64,000 bases of DNA from Actinomycetota bacterium (GTDB taxonomy: Bacteria > Actinomycetota > Actinomycetes > Streptosporangiales > Streptosporangiaceae): positions 124,001 through 188,000 of the forward strand of contig PMSU01000036.1 of assembly GCA_003168255.1 (NCBI GenBank). Reading direction: 5' to 3'. The notes beneath the pieces are model-generated. The model had not been told where the DNA came from. It worked only from the letters and a program-made list of their open reading frames with translations, and ran no database searches. A program made the translations under genes and the position numbers. This document shows, in pieces, positions 43,701 to 50,959 of this stretch. The first letter of the stretch is position 1. Every line of letters begins with the position of its first letter.

Positions 43701-44449
43701 AACCTGGCGAACGAGCCCGACAGCCCGGGGATCGCCTGGCCGGTGGCGGCCGACACGGTGTGCAGGTTCATCATCGCCGTGTAAACCTGCTGGCCGGCGG
43801 CGTAACCAGCCAGCCCGAACGCGCCCAGCGCGATCGTGGCAGGGATCACTACAGCGCCGACCTCGATGATGCTGTCGGCCAGGAGGTGCCAGCCGCTGAC
43901 CTCGCCGATGACGGGCGCGGTCCCGAACAGGCCCCCGGACAAGGTGATTTTCTGGGACAGCAGTCCCCAGAGGCTGAAGTATCTCGCGCTCGCCCGCGTG
44001 GCTGCGTCGCCGGACTTGACCGTATCGGCGGTCAGTGCCCTGACCGCCGTGTCGGCCTTCATCAGGCTGGCCGAATCGACGTTGACAGGGATGGTCTTCC
44101 CGGCCGCCAGCGGGCCGAGGGCTGCGCGGGCCGCCGCCACCGACGCTGGATTCACGGTGAACTCGAGCGGCACGGACTGGCCGGCGGACAGCGGGCCGAG
44201 GGCTGCGCGGGCCGCCGCCACCGACGCTGGATTCACGGTGAACTTCAAGGGGACAGAAGTGCCGGCCAGCGGCCCGAGCGCGGCCTTGATCTTCGCCAGG
44301 GACGCGGCATCGATGTCCGCCGAGACTTTGACGCTGGGGTTCAGCGAGGCCAGCTCGGAGCTGATCTTCGCCTGGGTGGCCCCCAGGAACCCGGACAGGT
44401 CCGGGAGCACGGCAACCCGTGCCGTGCCGACCAGGATGCCGTCTGCCAT
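40778..44449 (-). CDS. phage-type tape measure protein with transglycosylase-like C-terminus
   Basis: A 1223-aa protein. Residues about 40-130 carry a 27-residue repeat (VPLKFTVNPASVAAARAALGPL type). Hydrophobic patches near 195-235, 355-385 and 465-490 and long Ala-rich helices follow, as in tail tape-measure proteins. A PPHQIYRAATGWKVPGFGGGDRWPVLVEGGETIV stretch is the usual tape-measure tail motif. Then WASQWAAFNDIVMRESGWRVNAANPSSGAYGIPQAL is a lysozyme/transglycosylase domain with catalytic Glu in MRESGW. Strong SD (GGAGGGGG) before the ATG. No head genes nearby. Confidence 0.9.
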   Translation of the reverse strand: MADGILVGTARVAVLPDLSGFLGATQAKISSELASLNPSVKVSADIDAASLAKIKAALGPLAGTSVPLKFTVNPASVAAARAALGPLSAGQSVPLEFTVNPASVAAARAALGPLAAGKTIPVNVDSASLMKADTAVRALTADTVKSGDAATRASARYFSLWGLLSQKITLSGGLFGTAPVIGEVSGWHLLADSIIEVGAVVIPATIALGAFGLAGYAAGQQVYTAMMNLHTVSAATGQAIPGLSGSFARLQASVKPQVFSLFGDALTVANHQTGSFATLATGAGSALDQLDSRFTVAITSGKGFSTFAAGAAADLGKIGTVVGNLGGVFGNVFKDMPGYAEDFLNLAVAGSHFLEVASAAAGPVIKAGLALHGAFLYGGLAVTALVKAGTPLSLMAVSAAAKLGIMGESALTAAGHLGATDHQMASLASSLGGVIGPAGFVKVGEDAEGAASRTGLLARAAGLLPDILTGPSGIAIAAGAAAAGVGFLAYKMVVAKDATTQWAASLLSAAETQSTFGGIIAATDAAISTYGVAVAGARSSLKVLTTSSDTFGASQADLTQQYGIQAQRMNDVNAVRKTAVTEQGLEATRAGQLVTTFGSLSKAMGIFNLVNIKASALSKDTASQWAEDMQTARGYLNTVTELAGYQGGRALAAQQAMLLGQSAQAKAVQQVTAAEDSYITTLIGGEQAFTAWVTDLGQARTDAAKTGASLAGLSKNSLTLAGDFWSTLIPAGQKQIDALNAQFIGTNQLTGAVADIAKGLLPFARGNDAARAAVMDLVDNALGPGTVTLRNMNGWVGRNSTSLAGFKAIVDQSTVAASQLAQGLQNDLNAAFRQDLLASTGANTALKAYTAELASNRQETGEGRADRAQLIRDLEASGLSAKQAGAYVDGLSRSLGKIPKSETAKVTLNGNGTYTVHGAVVYPTTTGAAPPHQIYRAATGWKVPGFGGGDRWPVLVEGGETIVPKQLTPAVAPLMKAHGVPGFSAGGVVPDYSGNVPGLYPWLAGNLNATVGSMAAAMAKGFAASAAAASAAAFSGAGVAATGPLQMYAKDLLAAHGWASQWAAFNDIVMRESGWRVNAANPSSGAYGIPQALPGSKMAAAGADWQTSGYTQLRWMIDDYIGPVYGSPAAADAHELQHHWYDQGLNGPWLPPGLSLAANMTGAPEAVVRPDQLISLAQGGGGTTYTANFPDAWSAMALEQQVRSAFTAMNLNESRQARIGRQQ
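44109..44243 (-). repeat. 54-bp exact direct repeat in tape measure gene
   Basis: 44109-44162 and 44190-44243 are identical, offset 81 bp (27 codons), in register with the protein repeat. Confidence 0.9.
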
Positions 44450-44921
44450 GTCAGCCCCCTCCTGCCCACCTGATGCCGTCGTCGTTCACGATCACGCCGT
44501 CACACGGCGCAATTTCCCGGCGCGTGGATACCATTTCTTGCGGGCTTCCAGGAATTCTTTGCAATTTTCCGGGTGCCCCATTGCTTTCAGGCATTACGCA
44601 GGCTTCAAAACCTGGGCGGACCGGCAGGCTGTATGACGTGCCGGCCGGCCGCCGGCTGGCCGGCGGGGTCACCCCCCACACCCTGCGCCAGGCGCTGCTG
44701 TACCCTGCAGTGTTCCGTCATCGCAGGTCACAGCGTTATGCCCGCATGCACGATGGCCGGAGCCTGGCCTGACACAGGCTCCGGCCATCGCCCTGGCCCG
44801 GCCGGACTGAGCGGACCGCACGGCCACCGCGCCGAAGGAAGGGACGCGCGCCGCGTCTCGCACGCTTTCCGCGCCTGGGCGCATGGGACGACACCCGGCC
44901 CCGAGCGGCGAGCCGTTCATG
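44450..44921. other. non-coding gap holding a terminator and a gene echo
   Basis: No supported gene. Contains the stem-loop at 44751-44790 and, at 44601-44633, a plus-strand echo of the micro-ORF (AGFKTWADRQAV then stop), followed by RRLAGGV, which resembles the NUMOD4 gene start. Confidence 0.5.
44751..44790. terminator. 16-bp perfect stem-loop terminator
   Basis: Arms 44751-44766 and 44775-44790 pair perfectly with an 8-nt loop GCCTGACA. It sits 130 bp after the minus-strand operon that ends at 44922 and before the tape-measure gene, separating the two transcripts. Confidence 0.85.
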
Positions 44922-45245
44922 TCAGGTGGTCGCTGTCACGGTGACGGCCGCTGCGGTCCCGGCGCTGGCGTGCAGTGTGTCGCCCGAGTCGAGGCGCAGG
45001 CCGCCGTAAGCGAGTTTCGCCGGGTCGAGGACCTCTTCCATGACCGACGCGCCGATGCTCAGCGCGGTGCATACCGGCTCGGTCTGGCCGCTGATGACCC
45101 TTTGCACGGCCATGGTCAGCGGGACCGCGCTGCCGGTCAGGTTGGCGGCGTAGATCTGGCTGAGGATGATGCCGCCGGCCGGGCCGGTGTACATCACGCT
45201 GTCGGCGGTCCCGGGCTGCGTGCTGGCGACGATCGCCGTTCCCAT
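44922..45245 (-). CDS. small virion-type beta-sandwich protein
   Basis: A 107-aa protein rich in beta structure: YTGPAGGIILSQIYAANLTGSAVPLTMAV, ALSIGASVMEEVLDPAKLAYGG, LDSGDTLHASAGTAAAVTVTATT. This resembles small phage tail or head decoration proteins with an A-N-x-T-G-S-A strand and a final L-x-x-GDT-L-x-A repeat. Starts 1 nt after the preceding gene's stop. Last gene of the overlapping minus-strand operon. Confidence 0.7.
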   Translation of the reverse strand: MGTAIVASTQPGTADSVMYTGPAGGIILSQIYAANLTGSAVPLTMAVQRVISGQTEPVCTALSIGASVMEEVLDPAKLAYGGLRLDSGDTLHASAGTAAAVTVTATT

Positions 45246-45246
45246 G

Positions 45247-45855
45247 TCAGTGTCCTTCCGTGGTGTCCGCACTGGCGGCGAGGGCCTCGATATCGCCGTG
45301 CTTCAGGTCATCCGGACGGCCGAGGTACCGGTAGAAGCTTTCCGTGAGCCTGTCGGTTTTGCTGCTGTCGAGGGCGGCGAGCGCGCCAAGCTCCCGGTTC
45401 CGGTCAGGGCTGCTGGCCGCGTAGGCGGCCAGCACGCCCTCCCAGTGGTCGCCGAAGTCAGCGGGTCCGCGCATCGTCCAGGCCCGCTCGCCGATGGCCC
45501 GGCTCAGGCTCACGTCGCCGCGCATGTCGGCCGAGGCGAGCTCGCGGAGCGCGTCGGCCGGCTTGTCGATCTTCGCGGCGAACTGGCGGGCATCGCGGTC
45601 GGCGAGCACGTCGCTGCTGCCGGCCGCCTGCATTCCGAAGGCCCGGAAATACGCGTTCCTGGACTCCCGCGCGTGCCGGGCGTCGGACGCCTCGGTGATC
45701 TGCCGGTGCACCTGCTCGGCGGCGAGCTGCTCGCGTGCCTTGCGCGCCCGCTTGCCCTGAATGCTCAGGCCCGGGTCCGCGTCGATTGCCGCATGGCGGG
45801 CGCGTAGGCGGCGCGTGAGGGCGTCGAGCTGGCCGCGCTCGTCCGGGGTCAGCAT
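45247..45855 (-). CDS. helical hypothetical protein, possibly phage-related
   Basis: A 202-aa highly helical, charged protein: coiled-coil-like LTPDERGQLDALTRRLRARHAAIDADPGLSIQGKRARKAREQLAAEQVHRQ, then an Ala/Asp-rich middle and a SFYRYLGRPDDL end. No family recognised; position beside virion-type genes suggests a scaffold or chaperone-like role. ATG 45855 lies within the end of the upstream gene (7-bp overlap). Confidence 0.6.
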   Translation of the reverse strand: MLTPDERGQLDALTRRLRARHAAIDADPGLSIQGKRARKAREQLAAEQVHRQITEASDARHARESRNAYFRAFGMQAAGSSDVLADRDARQFAAKIDKPADALRELASADMRGDVSLSRAIGERAWTMRGPADFGDHWEGVLAAYAASSPDRNRELGALAALDSSKTDRLTESFYRYLGRPDDLKHGDIEALAASADTTEGH

Positions 45856-46199
45856 GCCAGCCGCCGTGCCAGCTCGCCGGCGGGGATGAGCCACACGCCG
45901 GACCTCCGGACGGCCCGGATCGTGCCATCGGCGCAGCCGCGCCGGACGGTCCGCATCGAGCATCCGGCCGATGCGGCGAATTCAGCAGTGGTCATGTATT
46001 CAGGGTCCTGGCCGCCCCCGCCGATGGCTATTCCGTGGCCGTCTGCGGCCAGCACGATCGCGCTGATGACGACCAGGTCGTCATAGACCGGGTCGGCGCG
46101 GTACCGGACCCGCAGCCGCCGCAGCGCGGCCGGGCTGGCGAGCAGCGCCAGCGCCCGGCCGCTGATGACGACGTTCCCGTCAGCCGGGCTCGCCGCCAT
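45849..46199 (-). CDS. HTH (excisionase/MerR-like) domain protein
   Basis: A 116-aa protein; the last 50 residues read MTTAEFAASAGCSMRTVRRGCADGTIRAVRRSGVWLIPAGELARRL, a HTH_17-type winged helix. The N-terminal 65 residues (RALALLASPAALRRLRVRYRADPVYDDLVVISAIVL) are not recognised. ATG 46199 lies inside the upstream gene (20-bp overlap). Possibly a second regulator or excisionase-like factor. Confidence 0.72.
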   Translation of the reverse strand: MAASPADGNVVISGRALALLASPAALRRLRVRYRADPVYDDLVVISAIVLAADGHGIAIGGGGQDPEYMTTAEFAASAGCSMRTVRRGCADGTIRAVRRSGVWLIPAGELARRLAC

Positions 46200-46452
46200 G
46201 CTCCTTCTCGCGGTGGGCGCGGTCCTGGTGCGCGATCAGGTACCGCTCGCTGACCCATTCCGTGTCGCACAGGCGGCACAGGAACAGTTGCAGCCGCGGG
46301 CCGAGAGGCCGCTCGCGGTTGTCCGCTGCCGCCGCTCTCAGCGCCTCGTTCACCATCTCCGAGGTCACCGGCTTCTCATAGCATTCATCGGCGGGCAGGC
46401 CGCCGACACGCATGCTCTCGACATCTCGACGGGTCATCTCGTGCTCCTTCAT
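46180..46452 (-). CDS. C2H2 zinc-finger protein
   Basis: A 90-aa protein with FLCRLCDTEWVSERYLIAHQDRAH: a C-x2-C-x12-H-x4-H finger as in the rare prokaryotic C2H2 family. N-terminal part is charged and unrecognised. ATG 46452 sits deep inside the upstream gene (68-bp overlap). Confidence 0.6.
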   Translation of the reverse strand: MKEHEMTRRDVESMRVGGLPADECYEKPVTSEMVNEALRAAAADNRERPLGPRLQLFLCRLCDTEWVSERYLIAHQDRAHREKEHGGEPG

Positions 46453-46576
46453 CGTCGTAGCCGCCGCGCTCAGATGGCTCGGCGGGAGTGCGGGCGAGCT
46501 TGGCCAGCTCATCGAGTTCGGCCAGGCGCTCAGCGATGCGCCCGGCTGCGCGGGCATCGGGAATGAGCGCGGTCAC
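46385..46576 (-). CDS. small hypothetical protein
   Basis: A 63-aa protein, helical start (RAAGRIAERLAELDELAKLAR) and charged tail. GTG overlaps the stop of the upstream gene by four bases (GTGA). Large overlap with the zinc-finger gene makes one of the two starts uncertain. Confidence 0.45.
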   Translation of the reverse strand: MTALIPDARAAGRIAERLAELDELAKLARTPAEPSERGGYDDEGARDDPSRCREHACRRPARR

Positions 46577-46821
46577 GGGTCCTCCGCCTCGTCGCTGACG
46601 GTGGCGGCGATGACGCCGCGCGCGTACTGCGCCGGGTCGTAGCCGGCCTGGACAATCCAGCCGTGCAGCGCCGTGAGCGTCCACCGGAGCACCGGCCACG
46701 GGTCGTCGGTGGTGGCGATGATCAGCCCGGCGCGCTCGGCGTCGCCGTCAAGATCGGCCAGCAGCAGCGACATGGCGATCCGCATGGGCTCGAAGTCGAG
46801 TTCGTCCGGGTTGGCGGTCAC
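46573..46821 (-). CDS. small hypothetical protein
   Basis: An 82-aa acidic protein: DELDFEPMRIAMSLLLADLDGDAERAGLIIATTDDPWPVLRWTLTALHGWIVQAG. GTG start and stop overlap both neighbours by four bases. No family recognised. Confidence 0.6.
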   Translation of the reverse strand: MTANPDELDFEPMRIAMSLLLADLDGDAERAGLIIATTDDPWPVLRWTLTALHGWIVQAGYDPAQYARGVIAATVSDEAEDP

Positions 46822-48191
46822 CGGGTCACCTCCGCATGCGGTGATGTCCGGCACGGCCGGCCGCGGTCGCCGTAGCGATGGTGAGGCTCCCCGCAGCGGT
46901 CACATGGGGGCTCAGCGCCGTTTGCGGACGGGGTATCCGCTACGTGCGCTACTTCCGCTACACCGCTGGTCAGGGGCGTAGGTCCGGTAGCGGGTAGCGC
47001 TTGCTGTCCGCTACCCGCTACCGGACCACCATCGCTGACCTGCGAGGTAGCGTTAGTAGCGCACGTAGCGCTTCCCTCGTGAGCGGATGCCAGATAACGG
47101 CGCCAGGCGTCGTGCAGGCCGCGGTCACGCCGGTAGCCCTTGCGGTTAACGCCGTCGATTTTCACGTCGACCGACGTGACTTCGTAGGGCCCGAGCAGTT
47201 TCGCCAGGTCGCGTGCGCTCAGCGGCCGGCCGAAGTAGTCAGCCCACGGCGCTTCGGGTATGTCGCGCAGCCTGCCGAGGATCGTTTCGCCGTGGAGCGC
47301 GTCTGCGTCGCCGAACACGTCGCGCAGGTCGGCCAGCAGGCGCGCGCCGAGCGAGGTGTCCGTGTCGTCGTCGGCGGTCAGAGCAAGCGCGGCGGCGCTC
47401 GCCCGCTTCGGCCAGTCGGCGCCGGCCAGGTCGGCTATCGCAAACAGCGGCTCCCACGTATCGGCCGCGCGGTCCTCGACTGGCATGTCCGGCTCAGCCG
47501 TGCTCAGCTCGCCGAGATGGGCGCGGACCCATGCGCAGAGCCTCTTGCCGAGGTCTTTCATAGGCTCGCCGTCGCGCCGGTCACGCCACCGTGCGACCGC
47601 CTCGCCGGGCGCGCGGCGCCGCATCTTCACCACGACGGCGCGGTCGGTGATCGTGTCGGGCAGCGAGCCGATCCCCGCGAGCGCGGCAAACGCGAACGTC
47701 GGGCAGTGCTCGGGCTTGCGGCCGAGCATGTCCCACCTGATGTAAGGCCGGTTCTTCGAGTGGCCGGCGTTGATGATGCCGCGCAAGTCCTCATGGCTGT
47801 CGGCAGCCTTCGGCCCGAAAATAGTGTCCGCCTCGTCGATCAGCAGCGTCGGCGGGTCGTCAGTGATCGAGCGCACCAGCGCGGCCGGGCTGATGTTCAC
47901 GGTCAGCAGCGCGTCATGGCAGGTCGCCATGATGACGTCCAATAGCCTGCTCTTGCCGCAGCGCTTGACCGGGCTCGTGACGTCGAGCCGCGGCGCGCAG
48001 TGCCACGCCTGCACGCCGTGACTGGCAGCCGTCCAGAGGACCACGGCATCGGCGGCCTCGGGCGACGGCAGGATCACGTAGCGGCTGAGCGCAGCGTGCA
48101 GCTCGTCGAGCAGGGCCGCGCCGTCGAGGTCTTCGCCGCGGGCAACCGGCTTGCCGTCGTCGTCGTAGTCGGTGCCGTAGAAGCCGGTCAC
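46818..48191 (-). CDS. DUF3631 domain ATPase (replication-type)
   Basis: A 457-aa protein: an AAA+/helicase-like core with a modified Walker A (VTSPVKRCGKSRLLD), Walker B PTLLIDEADTIFG, and the DUF3631 region around CPTFAFAALAGIGSLPDTITDRAVVVKMRRR and YFGRPLSARDLAKLLGPYEV. The C-terminus holds a possible zinc knuckle (CDRCGEPHHRYGDRGRPC). DUF3631 proteins replace or accompany primases in actinobacterial plasmids and phages, so replication of the excised element is the likely job. GTGA overlaps at both ends. Confidence 0.88.
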   Translation of the reverse strand: MTGFYGTDYDDDGKPVARGEDLDGAALLDELHAALSRYVILPSPEAADAVVLWTAASHGVQAWHCAPRLDVTSPVKRCGKSRLLDVIMATCHDALLTVNISPAALVRSITDDPPTLLIDEADTIFGPKAADSHEDLRGIINAGHSKNRPYIRWDMLGRKPEHCPTFAFAALAGIGSLPDTITDRAVVVKMRRRAPGEAVARWRDRRDGEPMKDLGKRLCAWVRAHLGELSTAEPDMPVEDRAADTWEPLFAIADLAGADWPKRASAAALALTADDDTDTSLGARLLADLRDVFGDADALHGETILGRLRDIPEAPWADYFGRPLSARDLAKLLGPYEVTSVDVKIDGVNRKGYRRDRGLHDAWRRYLASAHEGSATCATNATSQVSDGGPVAGSGQQALPATGPTPLTSGVAEVAHVADTPSANGAEPPCDRCGEPHHRYGDRGRPCRTSPHAEVTR

Positions 48192-48697
48192 GCTGCACCT
48201 GCCAGCCGCTTGGCACGCAAGATCAGCGCCACCGTCTGCGCGTAGTCGCGATGGAACGGGTCTCTAGCAGCGGCTTCACGGCAGAATCGTTCATCCTTCG
48301 ATAGCCGATACAGCTCGGCCCAGCGTGCCCGCCAGTGCTCGGCCGCGTCGCGGCGGGTGCCCGCCTCGGCTGCCCGCAGCCGCCGGGCGGCTGACTCGCG
48401 GGCTTCCGGGCCGTCCGGCATAGCTATCGAGAGCACCCGGCGCGCAAGAGAGTTCCACGCCTGGTCGCGCTCAGTAACCTCGGCAAGACGGCCGTCCTGG
48501 GCGCCGAGCGCGTACCCGTGCGCGTAGCCAAGCCGCCAGGTGTACAGGCGGAGCACCAGCTCGCGGTCGCGTTCGTCGCTCAGCGCCAGCAGCGCGGCAA
48601 CGTCGGCGGCAGACGGTAGTGTGGCTGTCGGCGAAGTTGTGTCGTGAGGGTCGCCCTGGCGGGGGCGGCCTTCAGCCTTTTCGGGCGTCACCGGCAC
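48188..48697 (-). CDS. helical hypothetical protein upstream of DUF3631 gene
   Basis: A 169-aa protein, helix-rich: LPSAADVAALLALSDERDRELVLRLYTWRLGYAHGYALGAQ and a basic C-terminal half (FHRDYAQTVALILRAKRLAG). Such proteins often precede DUF3631 or primase genes in actinobacterial elements; role unknown. Overlaps the HTH gene by 26 bp and the ATPase by 4 bp. Confidence 0.65.
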   Translation of the reverse strand: MPVTPEKAEGRPRQGDPHDTTSPTATLPSAADVAALLALSDERDRELVLRLYTWRLGYAHGYALGAQDGRLAEVTERDQAWNSLARRVLSIAMPDGPEARESAARRLRAAEAGTRRDAAEHWRARWAELYRLSKDERFCREAAARDPFHRDYAQTVALILRAKRLAGAA

Positions 48698-48899
48698 CGC
48701 CTTCGAGCACGCGGAGTAGATCTGCCGTCAGCACGACCACGCGACGCTGCACAGTGATCGTCTTGACAGGCGAGCTGCCGACGCGGATGGCCTCGTACAG
48801 AGTGGTCTTGCCGATGCCGAGCGCCCTGGCTGCGGTCGGCACGTCGATCGTCGCCGGCAGGCGCCGCACCTGCGCGAGGGTCAGCCCCGCCGCGCTCAT
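48672..48899 (-). CDS. HTH domain DNA-binding protein
   Basis: A 75-aa protein: PATIDVPTAARALGIGKTTLYEAIRVGSSPVKTITVQRRVVVLTADLLRVL, an AlpA/excisionase-like HTH with a beta-hairpin wing. ATG overlaps the excisionase stop by four bases. Probably a second recombination-directionality or transcription factor. Confidence 0.78.
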   Translation of the reverse strand: MSAAGLTLAQVRRLPATIDVPTAARALGIGKTTLYEAIRVGSSPVKTITVQRRVVVLTADLLRVLEGGAGDARKG

Positions 48900-49093
48900 G
48901 CGGCACCGCCGCGCGACTGTGCCTGTAGCCAGGCGTGGACATCTGGCCACGCATACCGAACGTGCCTGCCGACCCGGGAAAACCTGGGTCCGCGACCGCT
49001 GCGCCGCCACACCTCCAGCGTGCGGGGAGGTACCCGCAGGAACTCGGCGACCTCTGCCGAATCGGCCAGAGGCTGCTCAGTTGCTGCCTGCAT
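48896..49093 (-). CDS. xis: excisionase-like HTH_17 protein
   Basis: A 65-aa protein: LADSAEVAEFLRVPPRTLEVWRRSGRGPRFSRVGRHVRYAWPDVHAWLQAQ is the classic Xis/HTH_17 winged helix with the G-R-H-V-R-Y wing. First gene of the minus-strand operon, divergent from the repressor-integrase pair. Expected to bias the integrase toward excision. Confidence 0.85.
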   Translation of the reverse strand: MQAATEQPLADSAEVAEFLRVPPRTLEVWRRSGRGPRFSRVGRHVRYAWPDVHAWLQAQSRGGAA

Positions 49094-49119
49094 GAGCCGC
49101 CCTTTCGATACGCGGATCG

Positions 49120-49156
49120 ATCACTACGATGTCTACCGCTATCACTACGCGATGTC
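49120..49156. promoter_or_regulatory. direct-repeat operator between xis and repressor genes
   Basis: ATCACTACGATGTC at 49120-49133 recurs as ATCACTACGCGATGTC at 49141-49156, 21 bp (two turns) apart, in the 128-bp divergent region. Likely binding sites for the Xre-type repressor encoded at 49222. Confidence 0.55.
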
Positions 49157-49221
49157 AAGGTGTAATGGTCGGGTATCACGGGGGCTTGCGTATATATCGA
49201 AATGATGCGTAAGGTGTGGGC

Positions 49222-49734
49222 GTGCCGTCAGACGAGAGTGCCCCCAGGAAGAACCCACAGGGTCCTGTCGGCGCGTACGTGGTCGCGAACCTTGTGCAAC
49301 TCCGCGAGGACCGCAAGCTCACCTACCGCGAGTTGGCCGACCGGCTGGCGGAGCTTGGGCGCGCGATCCCCACACTAGGCCTGGCAAGGATCGAGAAAGG
49401 AGAGCGGCGAGTTGACGCGGATGACCTGGTGGCTCTCGCTATTGCGCTTGGGGTAACCCCGAATGCGCTGCTGCTGCCGCGTGACGTCGACGCGACCGAC
49501 GATGTTGCGCTGACCCCGGCGAAGTCCGTGATGGCTGCGGGCGCATGGAACTGGGCGGATGGCCGCAACTTCCTGCTCGGGCCACAGCACAGCTCCTGGC
49601 GAGCCCAGGTTGATTTCCTTGCCCAGTCACGACCGCGCTGGCAGCAGGCTGAATATGTCCGGCAGCGGATGGAAGAACTCGCCGAACGGCAACTCGCCGA
49701 AGAGGAGGGGAGTAGTAGTGCCAAAGATCCGTAG
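49222..49734 (+). CDS. Xre family (CI-like) repressor
   Basis: A 170-aa protein with an HTH_3 domain: VVANLVQLREDRKLTYRELADRLAELGRAIPTLGLARIEKGERRVDADDLVALAIALGVTPNALLLP. The C-terminal half (SSWRAQVDFLAQSRPRWQQAEYVRQRMEELAERQLAEEE) is a helical dimerisation region. GTG 49222 is preferred over 49216 because AAGG lies 7 bp upstream. It overlaps the integrase start by 17 bp. Probably keeps the element quiescent. Confidence 0.87.
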   Translation: MPSDESAPRKNPQGPVGAYVVANLVQLREDRKLTYRELADRLAELGRAIPTLGLARIEKGERRVDADDLVALAIALGVTPNALLLPRDVDATDDVALTPAKSVMAAGAWNWADGRNFLLGPQHSSWRAQVDFLAQSRPRWQQAEYVRQRMEELAERQLAEEEGSSSAKDP

Positions 49735-50875
49735 CCATACCCTCCCGAGCGGCCGCAAGCGGTACTCGTTCCGCGTGGACACCGGGCGCGGCCTGGACGG
49801 CAAGCGCATCCAGGAGCACCGCACGTTCGACCGCCGGTCAGATGCGGTCGCCGAGTTGGCCCGGATCATGACCGAGGCCGGCCGCGGGCTGTATGTCCGG
49901 CCGTCCCAGGAGACGCTTGGCGATCACCTTGACGGGTGGCTCGAGGGAGTGACTCGCGACCTGCGCGCCTCGACGAAGCGCAACTACGAGGACGCGTTCC
50001 TGCCGGTACGCGACCGGCTTGGCGGCCGGCGTCTCCAGAGCATCAGCAAGGCCGACGTCGAGGGCCTGATCTCGTGGATGCTGACCGCTGGGCGCCGCCG
50101 CGGCGGGAAGGCCGGATCCGGGCTGTCGGCGAGGTCGGTCCGGCTGACCCTCGGACGGCTCACGGCGGCGCTGGAATCCGCCGTCGAGGAGGGCAAGCTC
50201 GCCCGCAACCCGGCCAGGTACGTCAAGCCGCCGAAACACGCGCCGCGCGAGCAGGAGACGTGGAGTGCGTCCGAGGTGCGCCAGTTCCTGGGCGTGGCTG
50301 ACGCCGACCGGCTGGCCGCATGCTGGCGTCTGTCGCTGTACGGGCTGCGGCGCGGCGAGGTGCTCGGGCTGCGGTGGGCCGACGTGGACCTGAAGGCAGC
50401 CACGATCACGGTGCGCCGGGCGCGTGTCCTCGTGGGCTACGAGGTCGTCATGGCGGGGCCGAAGTCACGCAACGGGGAGCGCACGCTCCCGCTGGATGAG
50501 GTGCTCGTGTCGCTATTGCGGGCGCTGCGGAAGCGGCAGCGCGGGGAGCGCGTGGCCGCGGGCCCGGCGTACGAGGCAAGCGGCTACCTGGCCGCCGACG
50601 AGCTGGGGATCCCGGTTCACCCGGAGTGGTACACCGACGAGTTCCACCGGGTGGCCAGCCGCGCCGCAGTGCGCCGGATCCGGCTGCACGAGTCACGGCA
50701 CACCACGTGCTCGCTGATGGAGAAGGCCGGGGTTCCGGTGTCCATCATCGCCGCGTGGGCCGGCCACTACAGCGGCGCGTTCACCATGGCCACCTACGTG
50801 CACGCGAACCCGGATGACCTGGCCGCCGGCCGTGACGCACTGACCGCGATCTACCGCGCGGAGGGCTCGTCGTGA
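49718..50875 (+). CDS. int: tyrosine recombinase/integrase
   Basis: A 385-aa integrase. N-terminal AP2-like arm-binding segment (RKRYSFRVDTGRGLDGKRIQEHRTF), SAM-like core-binding domain, and catalytic domain with Arg in LYGLRRGEVLGLRW, the HxxR box RLHESRHTTCSLMEKAG, His in WAGHYSG and nucleophile Tyr in MATYVHANPDD. All catalytic residues are present. GTG 49718 has AGAGGAGGGG 8 bp upstream. Its stop is 85 bp from the att core, as expected. Distinct in sequence from the two older integrase remnants. Confidence 0.95.
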   Translation: MPKIRSHTLPSGRKRYSFRVDTGRGLDGKRIQEHRTFDRRSDAVAELARIMTEAGRGLYVRPSQETLGDHLDGWLEGVTRDLRASTKRNYEDAFLPVRDRLGGRRLQSISKADVEGLISWMLTAGRRRGGKAGSGLSARSVRLTLGRLTAALESAVEEGKLARNPARYVKPPKHAPREQETWSASEVRQFLGVADADRLAACWRLSLYGLRRGEVLGLRWADVDLKAATITVRRARVLVGYEVVMAGPKSRNGERTLPLDEVLVSLLRALRKRQRGERVAAGPAYEASGYLAADELGIPVHPEWYTDEFHRVASRAAVRRIRLHESRHTTCSLMEKAGVPVSIIAAWAGHYSGAFTMATYVHANPDDLAAGRDALTAIYRAEGSS

Positions 50876-50959
50876 AGGCCCGTGTGCAATTTTGTGCAGT
50901 TCCGGGCACATTCACGGATGTGCAGCCGGCCGACACCGGAGCAAAGTGCCTGGTCAGCG

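Noticed and set aside
41282-44473. Long plus-strand open frame of over 1000 codons opposite the tape-measure gene
   Set aside because: It is the antisense shadow of a high-GC gene: composition is Arg/Gly-rich without domains, while the minus strand has clear tape-measure and lysozyme-like motifs and a strong SD.
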